A stretch of DNA of 64,000 nucleotides from Psychrobacillus sp. FSL K6-2836 (GCF_038003085.1 NZ_JBBOOM010000001.1:1922001-1986000), one strand, 5' to 3'. Positions 44,588 through 54,549 are shown, counted from the stretch's first letter. The notes: generated by a model from the letters alone, not told the origin. Numbers and translations are program-made.

Positions 44588-44872
44588 GTGCGCATGAACC
44601 CACTAGACCCTAACGAGCCAGAGAACGAGCAAACGACTAACCTAGCCGCAAAGGTTGGATTTTTAGGCACTGTTGTTACAACAATAGGATACATTATTGA
44701 AGCCATCAGTGAAGGCATCGCCATTTCTGAACTCGCTGAGGAAGAAAAGAATATAGAACAAAAAAAGCAAGCTGATCAGCAACAATTATCAGATATTCAG
44801 AGTAAATTGGATTATTTAATTAAGGAAATGAATACGATGAAAAAAAAGGATGACCATTTTAGAAGATGGTGA
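44588..44872 (+). CDS. small hypothetical protein with coiled-coil tail
   Basis: Protein of about 94 residues, not recognised. A central hydrophobic stretch (VGFLGTVVTTIGYIIEAISE) could insert in a membrane; the C-terminal half is a charged coiled coil (AEEEKNIEQKKQADQQQLSD). GTG at 44588 is 6 bases after AAAGG; ATG 44594 is the alternative. The last codons form part of a terminator (GGAT-ACCAT / ATGGT-ATCC, then a T-run). Confidence 0.6.
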   Translation: MRMNPLDPNEPENEQTTNLAAKVGFLGTVVTTIGYIIEAISEGIAISELAEEEKNIEQKKQADQQQLSDIQSKLDYLIKEMNTMKKKDDHFRRW

Positions 44873-44882
44873 TCCTTTTTTA
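44841..44882 (+). terminator. terminator overlapping the small gene's 3' end
   Basis: AAGGATGACCAT pairs with ATGGTGATCCTT (one mismatch), followed by six T. Confidence 0.85.
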
Positions 44883-45046
44883 TGTTTGGCTCTGTTAAAG
44901 CTGATGGATGAATCTTTTTTGTGTTTTTTACCAAAGCACCCGTTATTTTAAGTGTATACATTTACAATCAGGTCATCTGTAAAGAAAATAGTTAAATATA
45001 AAATGAACTACCGAAGCAGCTCAGTGATTTTGATTTAAATTTTAAT

Positions 45047-45919
45047 TTATTTTTTCGATACGGGAATCCAAATTTCGCTTTTTACTGATGGTGAAGTTAA
45101 ATCTTCACTTTCAATCGACAAGATTTCAGGACCTTCTATTACTTGATAGTTAGAAGATGGAAACCACTCAGAATAAATCCTTCCCCAAGTTTCCTGTAGT
45201 GTACTAGGAAAAGGCCCTATTGAATCGAATACAGCCCATGTTAAGGCAGGAACTTCAAGTTTTGAAAAGTTTTCAGGGTATTCTTGTGTTGTGGCCACCC
45301 CTATATATTGATCAAGCTCTCCTTTTTCTTCCATGCGTCCTTCAGAAAAGTTTGTAGATGCTTGAACCATTCCTTTGGGTTCAACATTAGAGAGCTTTTT
45401 TAATTGATCTATTTTTCCCATCGTCAAAGATTTCCACATCGCTGTAATTTCTGGGTTTTCTCCTCCAAAAATTATTGGGACTCTTTTCATAATACCAACT
45501 ATGTTAAATGCCTCTTTTTGTTCAATTCGATAATTCATTTCATTTCCTCCTCTAATTGATAATTGAAAGGTCATTAGTGGATAGGCTTTTAATTGTTGTC
45601 CATTGTTTCTTGCCTCTGATGGTGTTATACCATGTAAATTCTGAAAAGCTCTAGTAAAAGAGTCCGGTGAACTGTATCCATATTTAATCGCAACATCAAT
45701 TATTTTTATGTTACTATTATTAAGCTCAAATGCTGCTAAACTAAGTCGTCTGCGCCGAATGTATTCTGATAACGGAATTCCTGCAAGGAAAGAAAACATT
45801 CTTTTAAAATGATATTCGGAACATCGAGCTAACCTAGCCACCATTTTGAAGTCTATTTCTTTAGTAAGGTTCTCCTCGATATACTTCATTGAATCATTCA
45901 TATTTTTCAGCAAATCCAT
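45047..45919 (-). CDS. AraC family regulator with GyrI-like effector domain
   Basis: Regulator of 290 residues: N-terminal AraC double helix-turn-helix ([60 protein letters not shown]) and a C-terminal effector-binding domain of the GyrI/SOUL type ([55 protein letters not shown]). Such proteins often respond to drugs or organic cations. The target is unknown; it stands alone. Confidence 0.9.
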   Translation of the reverse strand: MDLLKNMNDSMKYIEENLTKEIDFKMVARLARCSEYHFKRMFSFLAGIPLSEYIRRRRLSLAAFELNNSNIKIIDVAIKYGYSSPDSFTRAFQNLHGITPSEARNNGQQLKAYPLMTFQLSIRGGNEMNYRIEQKEAFNIVGIMKRVPIIFGGENPEITAMWKSLTMGKIDQLKKLSNVEPKGMVQASTNFSEGRMEEKGELDQYIGVATTQEYPENFSKLEVPALTWAVFDSIGPFPSTLQETWGRIYSEWFPSSNYQVIEGPEILSIESEDLTSPSVKSEIWIPVSKK

Positions 45920-46291
45920 TTTATGACCTCCTTCATCAATAGAATAGCAAGAGTTAAATATATACGTCCGACAATTTGTGCACCATTATGTAGGATTAAT
46001 TCTTTATTTTCACTATAATGCCCCGTTCACGGAAGTAGTTAACTCCATTACTCAATAAGAAAAAGCTGCCATGGGAAGGCAGCCGATTCTTAAACTAAAG
46101 CACTGGCGTTAGTTGAAAAAGAAAAGAGAGGCTTATTCCATATTCTCGCCAGATCTGTGGAAAAAACAACTTAATTAATCAAGATAATTCCTTTATATTA
46201 TTTGAACAACTTGATTTAATAAGAAGAGGCTGTTCTCAAAAGGTCATTGTTGTCGACACTTTTAAGGCAACCCATTCTCTTTTCAATATTT
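45920..46291. other. gap with minus-strand terminator and hairpin
   Basis: GCTGCC (46065-46070) and GGCAGC (46078-46083) form a hairpin with T5 on the minus strand, probably ending the SDR/dehydrogenase transcript. An imperfect TTAAACTAA/TTAGTTGAA dyad lies at 46090-46118. No gene seen. Confidence 0.5.
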
Positions 46292-47062
46292 TTACATGAA
46301 TTTGCTTAAATCCGGATAACCACTTACAGCCCATGCACCATCAACAATTAGACTTGCACCGTTCACGTAAGAAGCATCATCACTAACTAAAAATAATGCA
46401 GGTCCTGCCATTTCATCTGGGTCTCCCGCCCGACGCATAGGTATGCGTTCCATATAAGCTTCATTGATTGCTTCAACATTAGTTAACCCGCTTGTTAAAG
46501 GAGTTGCAACCAATCCTGGCAGAATTGCATTCACTCTAATATTATTTTGTGCTAATTCTAATGCAGCATTCTTCGTTAACATTTCAACTCCAGCTTTTGC
46601 TGATGAATAAGCTGCTCCGTAAAACATTGGTACATGTGCATTTAAAGAAGCTATATTTACAATTGCTCCTCCACCATGTTCCTTCATATATCTTGCTTCA
46701 TGTTTTACTGATAAAAATACACCTTTTAAACATAAATCTACAGTGAAATCCCAGTCTTCTTCACTTTGATCTACAATTGCACCAGCTTTTGAAGCACCCG
46801 CAACATTGAATGCATAATCAAGGCCACCGAATGTTTCAACAGTTTTATTGACTAAATTTTCGATATCAGCTTCTTTTGTTACATTAGTTACACAACCTAT
46901 TAAATTTCCTTTATGGGCTTCCTCCATTTCGCTTAATTTTTCTCTATTTAAATCAGCAACAGCTACTTTAATATTAGCTTTTAATAAACGTTGAACAATA
47001 GCATAACCAATTCCTGAAGCTCCTCCAGTTACAAGCGCTACTTTACCAGATAAATTTGTCAT
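46292..47062 (-). CDS. short-chain dehydrogenase/reductase
   Basis: SDR of 256 residues: cofactor loop VALVTGGASGIGYAIVQRLL at the N-terminus, NNAG-like NVAGASKAGA, catalytic Ser in GAIVNIASLNAH and Tyr-Lys in YGAAYSSAKAGVEML. Asp-rich VAVADLNREK suggests NAD preference. Substrate unknown; it follows a butanediol dehydrogenase-like gene, so a polyol, acetoin or sugar alcohol is plausible. GGAGGAATT before the ATG. Confidence 0.88.
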   Translation of the reverse strand: MTNLSGKVALVTGGASGIGYAIVQRLLKANIKVAVADLNREKLSEMEEAHKGNLIGCVTNVTKEADIENLVNKTVETFGGLDYAFNVAGASKAGAIVDQSEEDWDFTVDLCLKGVFLSVKHEARYMKEHGGGAIVNIASLNAHVPMFYGAAYSSAKAGVEMLTKNAALELAQNNIRVNAILPGLVATPLTSGLTNVEAINEAYMERIPMRRAGDPDEMAGPALFLVSDDASYVNGASLIVDGAWAVSGYPDLSKFM

Positions 47063-47088
47063 GTGAATTCCTCCTAAAAATTAATAGT

Positions 47089-48123
47089 TTATGGTTTTAC
47101 TAAAATTTTTGATTGGTTTTTATCGTTAATTAATTGGTTAAATCCTTCTTCGACTATTTCTTTTAGATCAATTTTCTTTGTAATAACAGGTTTTACATCC
47201 AATCTTCCGGTAGAAATCATATCAATGACTTCAGGAAAAACATGTCTATAAGCAAGTGTTGAAGTTATGTCTGCAGCTTTAAACATTAGCTGACCCATAT
47301 CAACAGAAACAGGTTTCGCGAATACTGCTATTGCCATTACTTGTCCACCTTGTTTTACAGAAGCAACCGCACTTGTCATTGTAGGCTGTGCACCAGCACA
47401 TTCAAATGCAACACTAACTCCACCATCTGTCAAATCGTGAATTGTTTCAACAATGTCGTCACGCATACCATTAATAATGGTAGTAGCCCCTAATTCTTTT
47501 GCCTTTTCCAGACGTTCTTCTGACAGGTCTATTACAATGATTTTTGTTGCACCAGCTGCTTTAGCAGATAACAAAGTCAATAATCCAATGGGTCCTGCAC
47601 CAAAAATTGCTATAGAATCACCTGCTTTTAGTTTACTTTCTCTTACTGCATAAAATGAAACAGCCGTTGGTTCAACTAAAGCCCCTTCTTCAAAGGAAAC
47701 ATTTTCTGGCAGTACGTGTACCATATTTTCATTAACAATTACATACTCAGCGAAACCACCGTCACGGTTTAATCCGACAAATCCTACTTTGCTGCATTGG
47801 TTATAATAGCCCCTTTTACAAGCATAACAATCACCACAATAGATTAGAGGTTCAATTGCAATTCTCTCCCCAACTTGATGGCTAGTTACATCATCTGCAA
47901 CCTCCACAATTGTTCCGGAAAATTCATGACCAAGTGTAAGTGGTGGTTTTTTACCACTCAATGAATGCGCTTCCATTGATAAGCCATGTGAATATGCATG
48001 AAGATCACTTCCACAGATTCCTGCCCATTCAACTTTTACTTTAACTTGACCTGAAGAAATCACAGGCTCTTCTATCTGTTCTACACGAACATCTTTAATA
48101 TTATGCCAAACTGCTGCTTGCAT
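47089..48123 (-). CDS. zinc-dependent medium-chain dehydrogenase (butanediol dehydrogenase-like)
   Basis: MDR enzyme of 344 residues: catalytic zinc site CGSDLHAY and GHEFSGTIVEV, structural zinc cluster CGDCYACKRGYYNQC, and Rossmann motif IAIFGAGPIGLLTLLSAKAA. The sequence most resembles (R,R)-butanediol/polyol dehydrogenases (MQAAVWHNIKDVRVEQIEEP). Precedes the SDR gene by 26 bases in the same operon and is divergent from a LysR-type regulator. Confidence 0.88.
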   Translation of the reverse strand: MQAAVWHNIKDVRVEQIEEPVISSGQVKVKVEWAGICGSDLHAYSHGLSMEAHSLSGKKPPLTLGHEFSGTIVEVADDVTSHQVGERIAIEPLIYCGDCYACKRGYYNQCSKVGFVGLNRDGGFAEYVIVNENMVHVLPENVSFEEGALVEPTAVSFYAVRESKLKAGDSIAIFGAGPIGLLTLLSAKAAGATKIIVIDLSEERLEKAKELGATTIINGMRDDIVETIHDLTDGGVSVAFECAGAQPTMTSAVASVKQGGQVMAIAVFAKPVSVDMGQLMFKAADITSTLAYRHVFPEVIDMISTGRLDVKPVITKKIDLKEIVEEGFNQLINDKNQSKILVKP

Positions 48124-48244
48124 GATTACATCCCCTTTTGTTTACGTAATTTTTAAATCTTCAATATTAGTATATCAATTTGATTTGTTTAACAAAAGTT
48201 AATATAATTTAATTAAAGTTAACTATTACTTAAGGAATGATTTT

Positions 48245-49150
48245 ATGAACATAGAACAATTAACATATATTGTTGAAGTAGCAAATTCAAATTCTTTAGC
48301 AACAGCTGCAAAAACTTTGAATATAAGTCAATCTGCATTGAGCCAAGCTATAACAAAGTTAGAGAGTGAACTAAATTTGAAAATATTTAATCGTAGTAGA
48401 ACGGGTGCAGTCACTACTAAGGAAGGAGATTATATAGTAGAAAAAGCTAAAAGTGCTTTGAATGCAATTTACCAAATAAAAGAAGAGGCAAAAAATCAAC
48501 TAAATAATTTAAACGATGTGCTTAGATTATCCACTATTCCAGGATTGGCAGATCCAATAATAGACACTTATTTATCATATAGTAAAAGGGGATCCCATTT
48601 AAAAGTTGAGGTAGACGAAAAATCTAGCTTGGAAATAATTGAAGACATAATTAGTAATAAAATTGATATTGGGTTCATTGCGCTCAACAAAACTAACACC
48701 AACCTTGTAAATGAGCTTAATTTCACTCCAATTATTGAAGGGAAAATTTTAGTCTATGCTTCAAATGAATCACATATAGCTAAAACCAATGATGTAGTTA
48801 CTGCTGATTTGTTAAAAAAACAAACATTCGTCTTATATAAGGATGAATATGTACAAGGTTTTATTACTAACTTTCAAAGATTATATGGTCCAATAAATAT
48901 CTCTTTTAAAACGACAAATCTAGATATGATTACTAAAGCAGTAACAGAACTTGGATTCGTAACTATTGGACACGATGTCTCTACCAAATTCAACCCTAAC
49001 TATCCTTCTAATAAAATGACTACTTTGAGCATTGTAGATTCTTTTGACACGTCGTTCAGATTTGGTTGGATTAAAAAGAATGAAAATAAACTATCAGAGC
49101 AAGCAAAACTTTATGTTAATGAGGTTAACGAAATTTTGACTAAAAAATAA
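48245..49150 (+). CDS. LysR family transcriptional regulator
   Basis: Regulator of 301 residues: N-terminal winged helix MNIEQLTYIVEVANSNSLAT, AAKTLNISQSALSQAITKLE, then a periplasmic-binding-like effector domain. It is divergent from the dehydrogenase operon across a 121-bp gap, the usual arrangement for a LysR regulator and its target. The inducer is unknown. Confidence 0.92.
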   Translation: MNIEQLTYIVEVANSNSLATAAKTLNISQSALSQAITKLESELNLKIFNRSRTGAVTTKEGDYIVEKAKSALNAIYQIKEEAKNQLNNLNDVLRLSTIPGLADPIIDTYLSYSKRGSHLKVEVDEKSSLEIIEDIISNKIDIGFIALNKTNTNLVNELNFTPIIEGKILVYASNESHIAKTNDVVTADLLKKQTFVLYKDEYVQGFITNFQRLYGPINISFKTTNLDMITKAVTELGFVTIGHDVSTKFNPNYPSNKMTTLSIVDSFDTSFRFGWIKKNENKLSEQAKLYVNEVNEILTKK

Positions 49151-49405
49151 CGGTATTACATAAGTCAGATGCTGCTTCATTCATGGATCCCTTGCTTGCT
49201 ACCTCTAATGCATATTTCTATTGTTGTAAAGTCAATTTGAACATCCTCTCTTTCAAAGTTCCAATCATTCATTTAACAAGAGATTTTACCACTATTCAAC
49301 TAACCTGCTGCGTTAGGTCAATAACAAACCCAGTATGGTAACAGAGAAAATAAATTAAAAAACAATAAAGAACAAATACCCTTCATATCTTTTTTTAGTT
49401 CAATT

Positions 49406-49924
49406 TTATCGAGTTTCTTCCATTTGAAGTCTCTGCAACCATTCCTCTACTTCTTCATTTGTATAAAGGTAATGCACTTTTGTGCCAAAGACTTCAAATT
49501 TTGTTAGGAACAATGGTTTCATTTGTTCTTCGAAGTATGTATTCCACTGAAACATCTTCCGGAATATAGTAAAGGTCGGTTTATAGTTTACCTTTTCTAT
49601 TTTTAGAAGCTGACGAATGTATCGTCTAATTATGCGCCACGTTCGTTTATGCACAGGGATATCTAAGAAAATAATTTGGTCAGCAACTAGTAATGCCTCG
49701 TCTGTCCAATCGATGTGAACACCTTCTATAACCCACTCTTCTAGTTGTACTGCGTCGATAAGTAATTGGTTTCTGACATCAATATCATTTCGAGTGTCAC
49801 CAGTCGGTTGATGATTCCATACGAAACTATCCGTTTCAAAATGTGGTATGTGGAGGTTGGCTGCAACTTTACGTGCAAGTGTGGTTTTGCCACTTCCCAC
49901 TGAGCCTACAATGTAAATTTTCAC
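49406..49924 (-). CDS. P-loop kinase-like protein (FlaR/adenylate kinase-like)
   Basis: Protein of 172 residues with the Walker A KIYIVGSVGSGKTTLARKVA and a following HFETDSFVWN motif that matches proteins annotated as DNA topology modulation FlaR or adenylate kinase-like. EEWVIEGVHIDW and ADQIIFLDIPVHKRTWRIIR fit the same family. The substrate is unknown. It follows the DinB gene by 2 bases. Confidence 0.85.
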   Translation of the reverse strand: MKIYIVGSVGSGKTTLARKVAANLHIPHFETDSFVWNHQPTGDTRNDIDVRNQLLIDAVQLEEWVIEGVHIDWTDEALLVADQIIFLDIPVHKRTWRIIRRYIRQLLKIEKVNYKPTFTIFRKMFQWNTYFEEQMKPLFLTKFEVFGTKVHYLYTNEEVEEWLQRLQMEETR

Positions 49925-49926
49925 CG

Positions 49927-50391
49927 TTATTCACTCGTGGCACGGTTCAATGCATGGATAATTCCTGCATGCACACCTTCATGCCAAACCATAAATTGTG
50001 CGAGTGCCTCAACTGTATTCATTTCATGTAGATTACCTATTGAAATGGACTCTATTAAAAAATTAGATAGATTGTTGGCTAGCACTGCTTTTATTCGCTC
50101 TGTTTGTTCCTTTAAAGCACTGACTAATTCAACTGAAGTTGGCGGCTCTACGTCCCAATCACTTGGTTTTGTTTCAGGAACAAATAGTGGTACCCATTCC
50201 GGATGTACAATTTCATAGGAAGGAATTGCCTTTTGCGACAGTATCTCTGCGTTCACGTACACATGGCCAACATTCCAACGTATTGTGTTATTGAAACCAG
50301 GTGGTTGGATATCCCATGCGACATCATTTACCTGTTTAATTCTCCCTAATGTATAAATTCTCGCAAAATTAAATTGATTCAACGTTTCCAT
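49927..50391 (-). CDS. DinB-like family protein
   Basis: Four-helix DinB/YfiT-type protein of 154 residues. Candidate metal histidines lie in IRWNVGHVYVNAEILSQ and VWHEGVHAGIIHAL. Probably a metal-dependent thiol transferase or hydrolase; the reaction is unknown. The start at 50391 follows GGGGATG by 8 bases; the TTG-initiated longer frame has no ribosome site. Confidence 0.85.
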   Translation of the reverse strand: METLNQFNFARIYTLGRIKQVNDVAWDIQPPGFNNTIRWNVGHVYVNAEILSQKAIPSYEIVHPEWVPLFVPETKPSDWDVEPPTSVELVSALKEQTERIKAVLANNLSNFLIESISIGNLHEMNTVEALAQFMVWHEGVHAGIIHALNRATSE

Positions 50392-50680
50392 TTTTTCATC
50401 CCCATTCTTCAATTCAATATGTATCAATAGTAGATTAGCACTTCTCCAAAATATACCATACCATGGGTTACGACGTCTCTATCTATATCGGTGAATATAA
50501 ACAATTGCCAGATGTCATATATATCGCATATGTATAAGCAAATAGGAGGGTATCAACTTAGAAAGAAGTCGTTGTATGGATGGTTGGTTGGGTAAGAACA
50601 TGGATTGCTTAGGCTTAGGAAGGAATAGCTTAAGTGCTTAGAGAATACTTAGAAATAAAACTTTTTTAGGAGGTACTTAT
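50392..50680. other. gap with unproductive ribosome site
   Basis: AGGAGGGTATCAAC at 50541-50555 is followed by CTTAGAAAGAAG instead of a start codon and the frame soon stops. It may be another decayed gene start. No other gene is seen. Confidence 0.3.
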
Positions 50681-50926
50681 ATAAAACTACTAGGTATTTT
50701 ATTGTTTATATTCGGTACAATAGGCACAATAATTGAATTAATCCCTTTTGTAATTGATTTTCCGTATACAACTTCAGGTGAATATTCTGGTCCTAAAAAC
50801 AACTGTTGTAATATATATGCTTATGACAAATGGCCTTTACTAATTTGAATAGGGATAATAATGATATTAATTGATTTTTTATCGCTTAATAATATTCGAA
50901 AGAGTTCATCTCAAATTAACGGTTGA
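50681..50926 (+). pseudogene. decayed small membrane protein gene with ATA start and internal TGA
   Basis: AGGAGG is followed 7 bases later by ATA, then KLLGILLFIFGTIGTIIELI, a membrane segment, and an 81-codon frame interrupted by TGA at codon 56 (50846). Beyond it GIIMILIDFLSLNNIRK is a second membrane segment. A TGG there would restore KWPLLIWIGIIMIL. Both defects are single G-to-A changes from ATG and TGG. Family not recognised. Confidence 0.6.
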
Positions 50927-51090
50927 AATAGTTGTAAATCAAGGAGTTTCTTAAACAGCTTTTCAAAAAAGACTCATAAAATACTGTAAATAAGGAGTTG
51001 GTTAGTTTAAGTAGGAGTTCTGAATGTGCATGGAAAAGTTGACCATTAAATACATGCAGGTGGAGATTATTTTGAATCGGGGTGAATCAC

Positions 51091-51558
51091 ATGATTATTA
51101 GAAAGATTGTTTCCTCAATATTGGCTTGTGTACTCGTTATGTTCATTTACTTCCTCATAGATCAGAACGGTTTTGTAATCATAATAGGTATGTATCTATT
51201 TCCAATTCTATTGATTTATGGAGTACCAGCATCTATTCTCTCTGATTTTGTCACAAAAAAAGTAAGAGCATTTCATAGAGGAAGTTTAGCATTATTAATC
51301 CACTTTTTTTTTGCCGCTTTGTTTGTTTTGATCCCAACCCCAACCTTGTTTTCAGAATGGGAAAGGGATTTGTTACTTTCTGACATCAGGAGTTTATTTT
51401 ATAATTTTTATTTCATTACCGCTATCCTATCCTCAAGTCTGTTCTACTGTATAGATGAGTTTCTTAGGTCTAAAATGGTGAAATATTTGCATCGGGAGAT
51501 TTTGTTGTCTAAAAGAGCTAAAGAACTATGTGAAAAGATTGGGGATTTGAGAATTTAG
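51091..51558 (+). CDS. hypothetical membrane protein
   Basis: Protein of 155 residues with about four membrane segments (IVSSILACVLVMFIYFLI; VIIIGMYLFPILLIYGVPAS; LALLIHFFFAALFVLIPTP; FYFITAILSSSLFYCIDEF). Not recognised; the C-terminus is a short basic amphipathic helix. ATG at 51091 lies 7 bases after GGGGTG. Confidence 0.65.
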   Translation: MIIRKIVSSILACVLVMFIYFLIDQNGFVIIIGMYLFPILLIYGVPASILSDFVTKKVRAFHRGSLALLIHFFFAALFVLIPTPTLFSEWERDLLLSDIRSLFYNFYFITAILSSSLFYCIDEFLRSKMVKYLHREILLSKRAKELCEKIGDLRI

Positions 51559-51641
51559 TGGAGTTGTATTGTCTTGTTCAACGAAACGGGTAGAAAAAAG
51601 AAAGGTCATGCCATTAAAATCACAAAAAATGGAGGCTTTTA

Positions 51642-51824
51642 ATGTCCGAGGAATCCAGAGAAAGATTAAAAACTAAAGAACAACGAAAAAACCCTGGTGG
51701 TGCTTTAAATAATGCCTGGGCTCAAGCCCATATAGGAGCACCTAGTAGTGGGTGTTTGGTCAATATTGGTTCAGTTGTAATAGTTGTCGTAATTCTTCTG
51801 CTGGTAAGAGCCTGCTCAAATTAA
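51642..51824 (+). CDS. small membrane protein, DUF6366-like
   Basis: A 60-residue protein: charged N-terminus (RERLKTKEQRKNPGGALNNA) and a C-terminal membrane segment (IGSVVIVVVILLLVRACSN). The N-terminal pattern recalls DUF6366 proteins of Bacillales, which have no known role. GGAGG lies before the ATG. Confidence 0.55.
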   Translation: MSEESRERLKTKEQRKNPGGALNNAWAQAHIGAPSSGCLVNIGSVVIVVVILLLVRACSN

Positions 51825-51860
51825 TCTTATTGTAATAGGCTGTATTTTTTTATGCAATAA

Positions 51861-51908
51861 AGCCGAAAAATATGTAAGCAGTGAGTAAAAACTTACATAT
51901 TTTCGGCT
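51861..51908. terminator. long hairpin after helD
   Basis: AGCCGAAAAATATGTAAG (51861-51878) pairs with CTTACATATTTTCGGCT (51892-51908), 17 pairs with one bulged base. It probably ends the helD transcript and perhaps the small gene before it. Confidence 0.65.
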
Positions 51909-51969
51909 GATTAATATTATTCTTAATGAGATAATTGCATATGAGGCTATCGTTGAAAGTTCAACTATG

Positions 51970-54306
51970 TCAAGCTTGGATGAAACTTTCATGCAAGACG
52001 TTTCCCAATAATGGGGTCGGTTCACCTACACTGTAAAGTTGCAAATAATGCATAGCTCTAGTACAGGAAGTGTAGAATACTCTGCGAAGGCTCTCATCCC
52101 CGTATACTTGCTCTGATGCATCATAAATGATGACAGCATCGAATTCGATGCCTTTGGACAAATACGAAGGAATGACAACAACACCTTGTTCATATTCACT
52201 CGAGCCGTTCTTCACGAGCTTAATATCATCGATGTTGGACAAGGATTCGTATGCACTTTTACTCTCCTCTGCTGATTTACATATTATTGCAATACTGTTA
52301 TAACGAAGGCTTCGCAAAGTTGCGACTTTGGATGTGATGCAGCGGTGCAGTTCTGTGTGATTGAGCAATTGCGTCAGCACGGGTTGCTCACCATCGCGAT
52401 CGAAAGGGATAATCCGTTCGCCGTTTGGTACTAGTTTTCGTGTAAATTCGATAATCGGCTTTGTGGATCGGTAGCTGCGCGTCATGTTAATCACTTCCGT
52501 TTCAACCTGCCCGTATAAGCTCATAAGCACGTCAAAATTTTCCTTTTCACTTGCATGGGCGAATATCGCCTGATTAAAGTCACCTAGTACAGTCATTCTA
52601 GCCGATGGAAATAAACGCTTTAGAAACTCAAATTGAAACGGCGAATAATCCTGAGCCTCATCAACAAGTATATGCTTTATCGAGCCGTTCGTCTGAAAGC
52701 CTTGAATCAGCTCTTTCATAAGTAAGAAAGGAGTAGCATCTTCATAAGACAGCTTGCCTTCATTTAGCATTTCCAGCGTTGCTTGGCAAATCTCCTCCCA
52801 CTCCGCAGGTGTTTCCCCCTCTATCCACCGTTTGATTTGCAGAGGATCAGCAAAAAGCTGCTCATATATTCCCTTAATGTCGATGAAACCAAATGTTTTG
52901 ACTCGTTTACGTAACGGCTTCAGTTTCTGCTGAACAAACAATCGGGCAAGCGCTTCATGTTCGACCTCATAATCTGCAATCTCTTCTCTTTTATAACCTT
53001 GTTTTTTCGCCAAATAGATCTGGGCCTTATGGTAATCCTCATTGCTAAGTAGCTCAATTTTCTCCTGTACCCACGGCTTAGTCAGTTCAGCCTGTTGGGT
53101 CTCGTTTATTTTCTTAATTAGCCAATCCTTTAAATTTTCTAGTCTATTATGGAAGCGGAGTGATGTGTCGTTACTATAAAATCTTTCTGCTATTTGCCCG
53201 GCGGTAACAATTGGCTTTCCTCTGAAGATCATGTCCTTGAATAACATTCCAGATAACTCTAACGATTTCCTATATGATTCGATGGCATCGAAAAAAAGAG
53301 GCGATGCTTTGAATCGAATGCTCGCAACCCTTGCCCCGTAGGAAGGGGTATTCGAAGCAGTTAAAACATACTCCAATTGCTCGTAGGGATTTTCAACTTG
53401 AAACTCTTCACTTAGCCGATGGTCTAAATATTCCTGAAATGTGACCTGCTGCATACTCTCTTCTCCAAGTTCTGGCAGCACATTGGACACATAACTGTTA
53501 AACATCGAATTAGGTGAAAATAGAATAATTTGATCAGCATTCATACTACCTCGATATTTGTAGAGTAAAAAAGCAATCCGCTGCAGAGCGGCCGATGTCT
53601 TTCCACTTCCAGCGGCACCGTGTACAATGAGCAGTCTGCCACGATCATGACGAATGATTCGGTTTTGCTCCTGTTGAATGGTAGCTACTATATTGTGCAT
53701 ATGTTTGTCTGTACCTTTACCCAGCACCTGTTGTAAAATCTCATCTCCAATAGTGAGACTCGTATCGAACATGGATTGGAGAACACCGCCACGGATAAGA
53801 TATTGCCCCTTTTTCACTAATATACCTTTAATTTCACCACCAGGTGTCGCATACTTGGCAGGTCCAGTCTGGTATTCATAGTAGACACTTGAGACAGGCG
53901 CCCTCCAGTCGTAGATAAGAAATTCTTCGCCACTTGCATCCCTAAGTGTGGAAATTCCAATATAAATTTGTTCCTGAGTAGAATCTCCTTCTTCGATGAA
54001 ATCGATTCGACCAAAGTAGGGAGTCTCCTGCATACGTCGAAGCTTGGATAATTTCTTAGAAGTATGTCTATCGGTGCTTTGGATAACTGATAGAGCTTGA
54101 GTCTCTTGTCTCAAGCCAATGATGGTCTCAAGATAATCATCAAAGGTATCAACATTGACCTTGACTTCATCCCAAAAGTGTTTACGTATCTTAACCAGTT
54201 CGTTTCGACTCCGAGAAGTTTCTTCCTCTAATCTCGTGATTTGCTCCGTTATTGTCTCTACTACACTATCCACTCGTTTTTGCTCCTGCAGAAATTCTGA
54301 CTCCAT
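51970..54306 (-). CDS. helD: RNA polymerase recycling ATPase HelD
   Basis: Superfamily 1 helicase-like protein of 778 residues. A coiled-coil N-terminus (about 1-80) would enter the RNA polymerase secondary channel; Walker A is IVHGAAGSGKTSAALQR near residue 235, Walker B ILVDEAQDYSPFQFEFL near 560, and conserved motifs TVLGDFNQAIF and VINMTRSYRSTKPI follow. HelD releases stalled polymerase from DNA and can affect rifampicin sensitivity. The start at 54306 follows AAGGAG by 8 bases; the GTG three codons earlier overlaps that site. Confidence 0.93.
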   Translation of the reverse strand: MESEFLQEQKRVDSVVETITEQITRLEEETSRSRNELVKIRKHFWDEVKVNVDTFDDYLETIIGLRQETQALSVIQSTDRHTSKKLSKLRRMQETPYFGRIDFIEEGDSTQEQIYIGISTLRDASGEEFLIYDWRAPVSSVYYEYQTGPAKYATPGGEIKGILVKKGQYLIRGGVLQSMFDTSLTIGDEILQQVLGKGTDKHMHNIVATIQQEQNRIIRHDRGRLLIVHGAAGSGKTSAALQRIAFLLYKYRGSMNADQIILFSPNSMFNSYVSNVLPELGEESMQQVTFQEYLDHRLSEEFQVENPYEQLEYVLTASNTPSYGARVASIRFKASPLFFDAIESYRKSLELSGMLFKDMIFRGKPIVTAGQIAERFYSNDTSLRFHNRLENLKDWLIKKINETQQAELTKPWVQEKIELLSNEDYHKAQIYLAKKQGYKREEIADYEVEHEALARLFVQQKLKPLRKRVKTFGFIDIKGIYEQLFADPLQIKRWIEGETPAEWEEICQATLEMLNEGKLSYEDATPFLLMKELIQGFQTNGSIKHILVDEAQDYSPFQFEFLKRLFPSARMTVLGDFNQAIFAHASEKENFDVLMSLYGQVETEVINMTRSYRSTKPIIEFTRKLVPNGERIIPFDRDGEQPVLTQLLNHTELHRCITSKVATLRSLRYNSIAIICKSAEESKSAYESLSNIDDIKLVKNGSSEYEQGVVVIPSYLSKGIEFDAVIIYDASEQVYGDESLRRVFYTSCTRAMHYLQLYSVGEPTPLLGNVLHESFIQA

Positions 54307-54333
54307 AGCAACCACTCCTTAAAAAAATTGGAA

Positions 54334-54549
54334 TTGACAAACGAAAAATTATAATGTATAATATAAATTAGGGATATAATACACATTGATATATTTAGCG
54401 TATATCTATATAAATTTACCACAAGTTCTCATTTTTTTCAATGTATCGGACAGGATTTTTATGTCTATGGATTCTTAATGTTTTTGTCATAACATATACC
54501 AATTGAACGTTAGAAACCCACACCCGATAGATAATAGGGTGTTTTTTTG
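54334..54549 (+). ncRNA. candidate small RNA with consensus promoter and terminator
   Basis: TTGACA (54334-54339), exactly 17 bases, TATAAT (54357-54362) is a perfect promoter. From about 54369 the plus strand runs about 180 bases to ACACCC (54520-54525) / GGGTGT (54537-54542) followed by seven T. No open frame longer than a few codons is present. It overlaps the divergent helD promoter region. It could be an RNA, or the leader of a deleted gene. Confidence 0.5.

Noticed and set aside
50846-50848. UGA read as tryptophan in the decayed small gene
   Set aside because: All other genes in the window use TGA as a normal stop; recoding is not supported.
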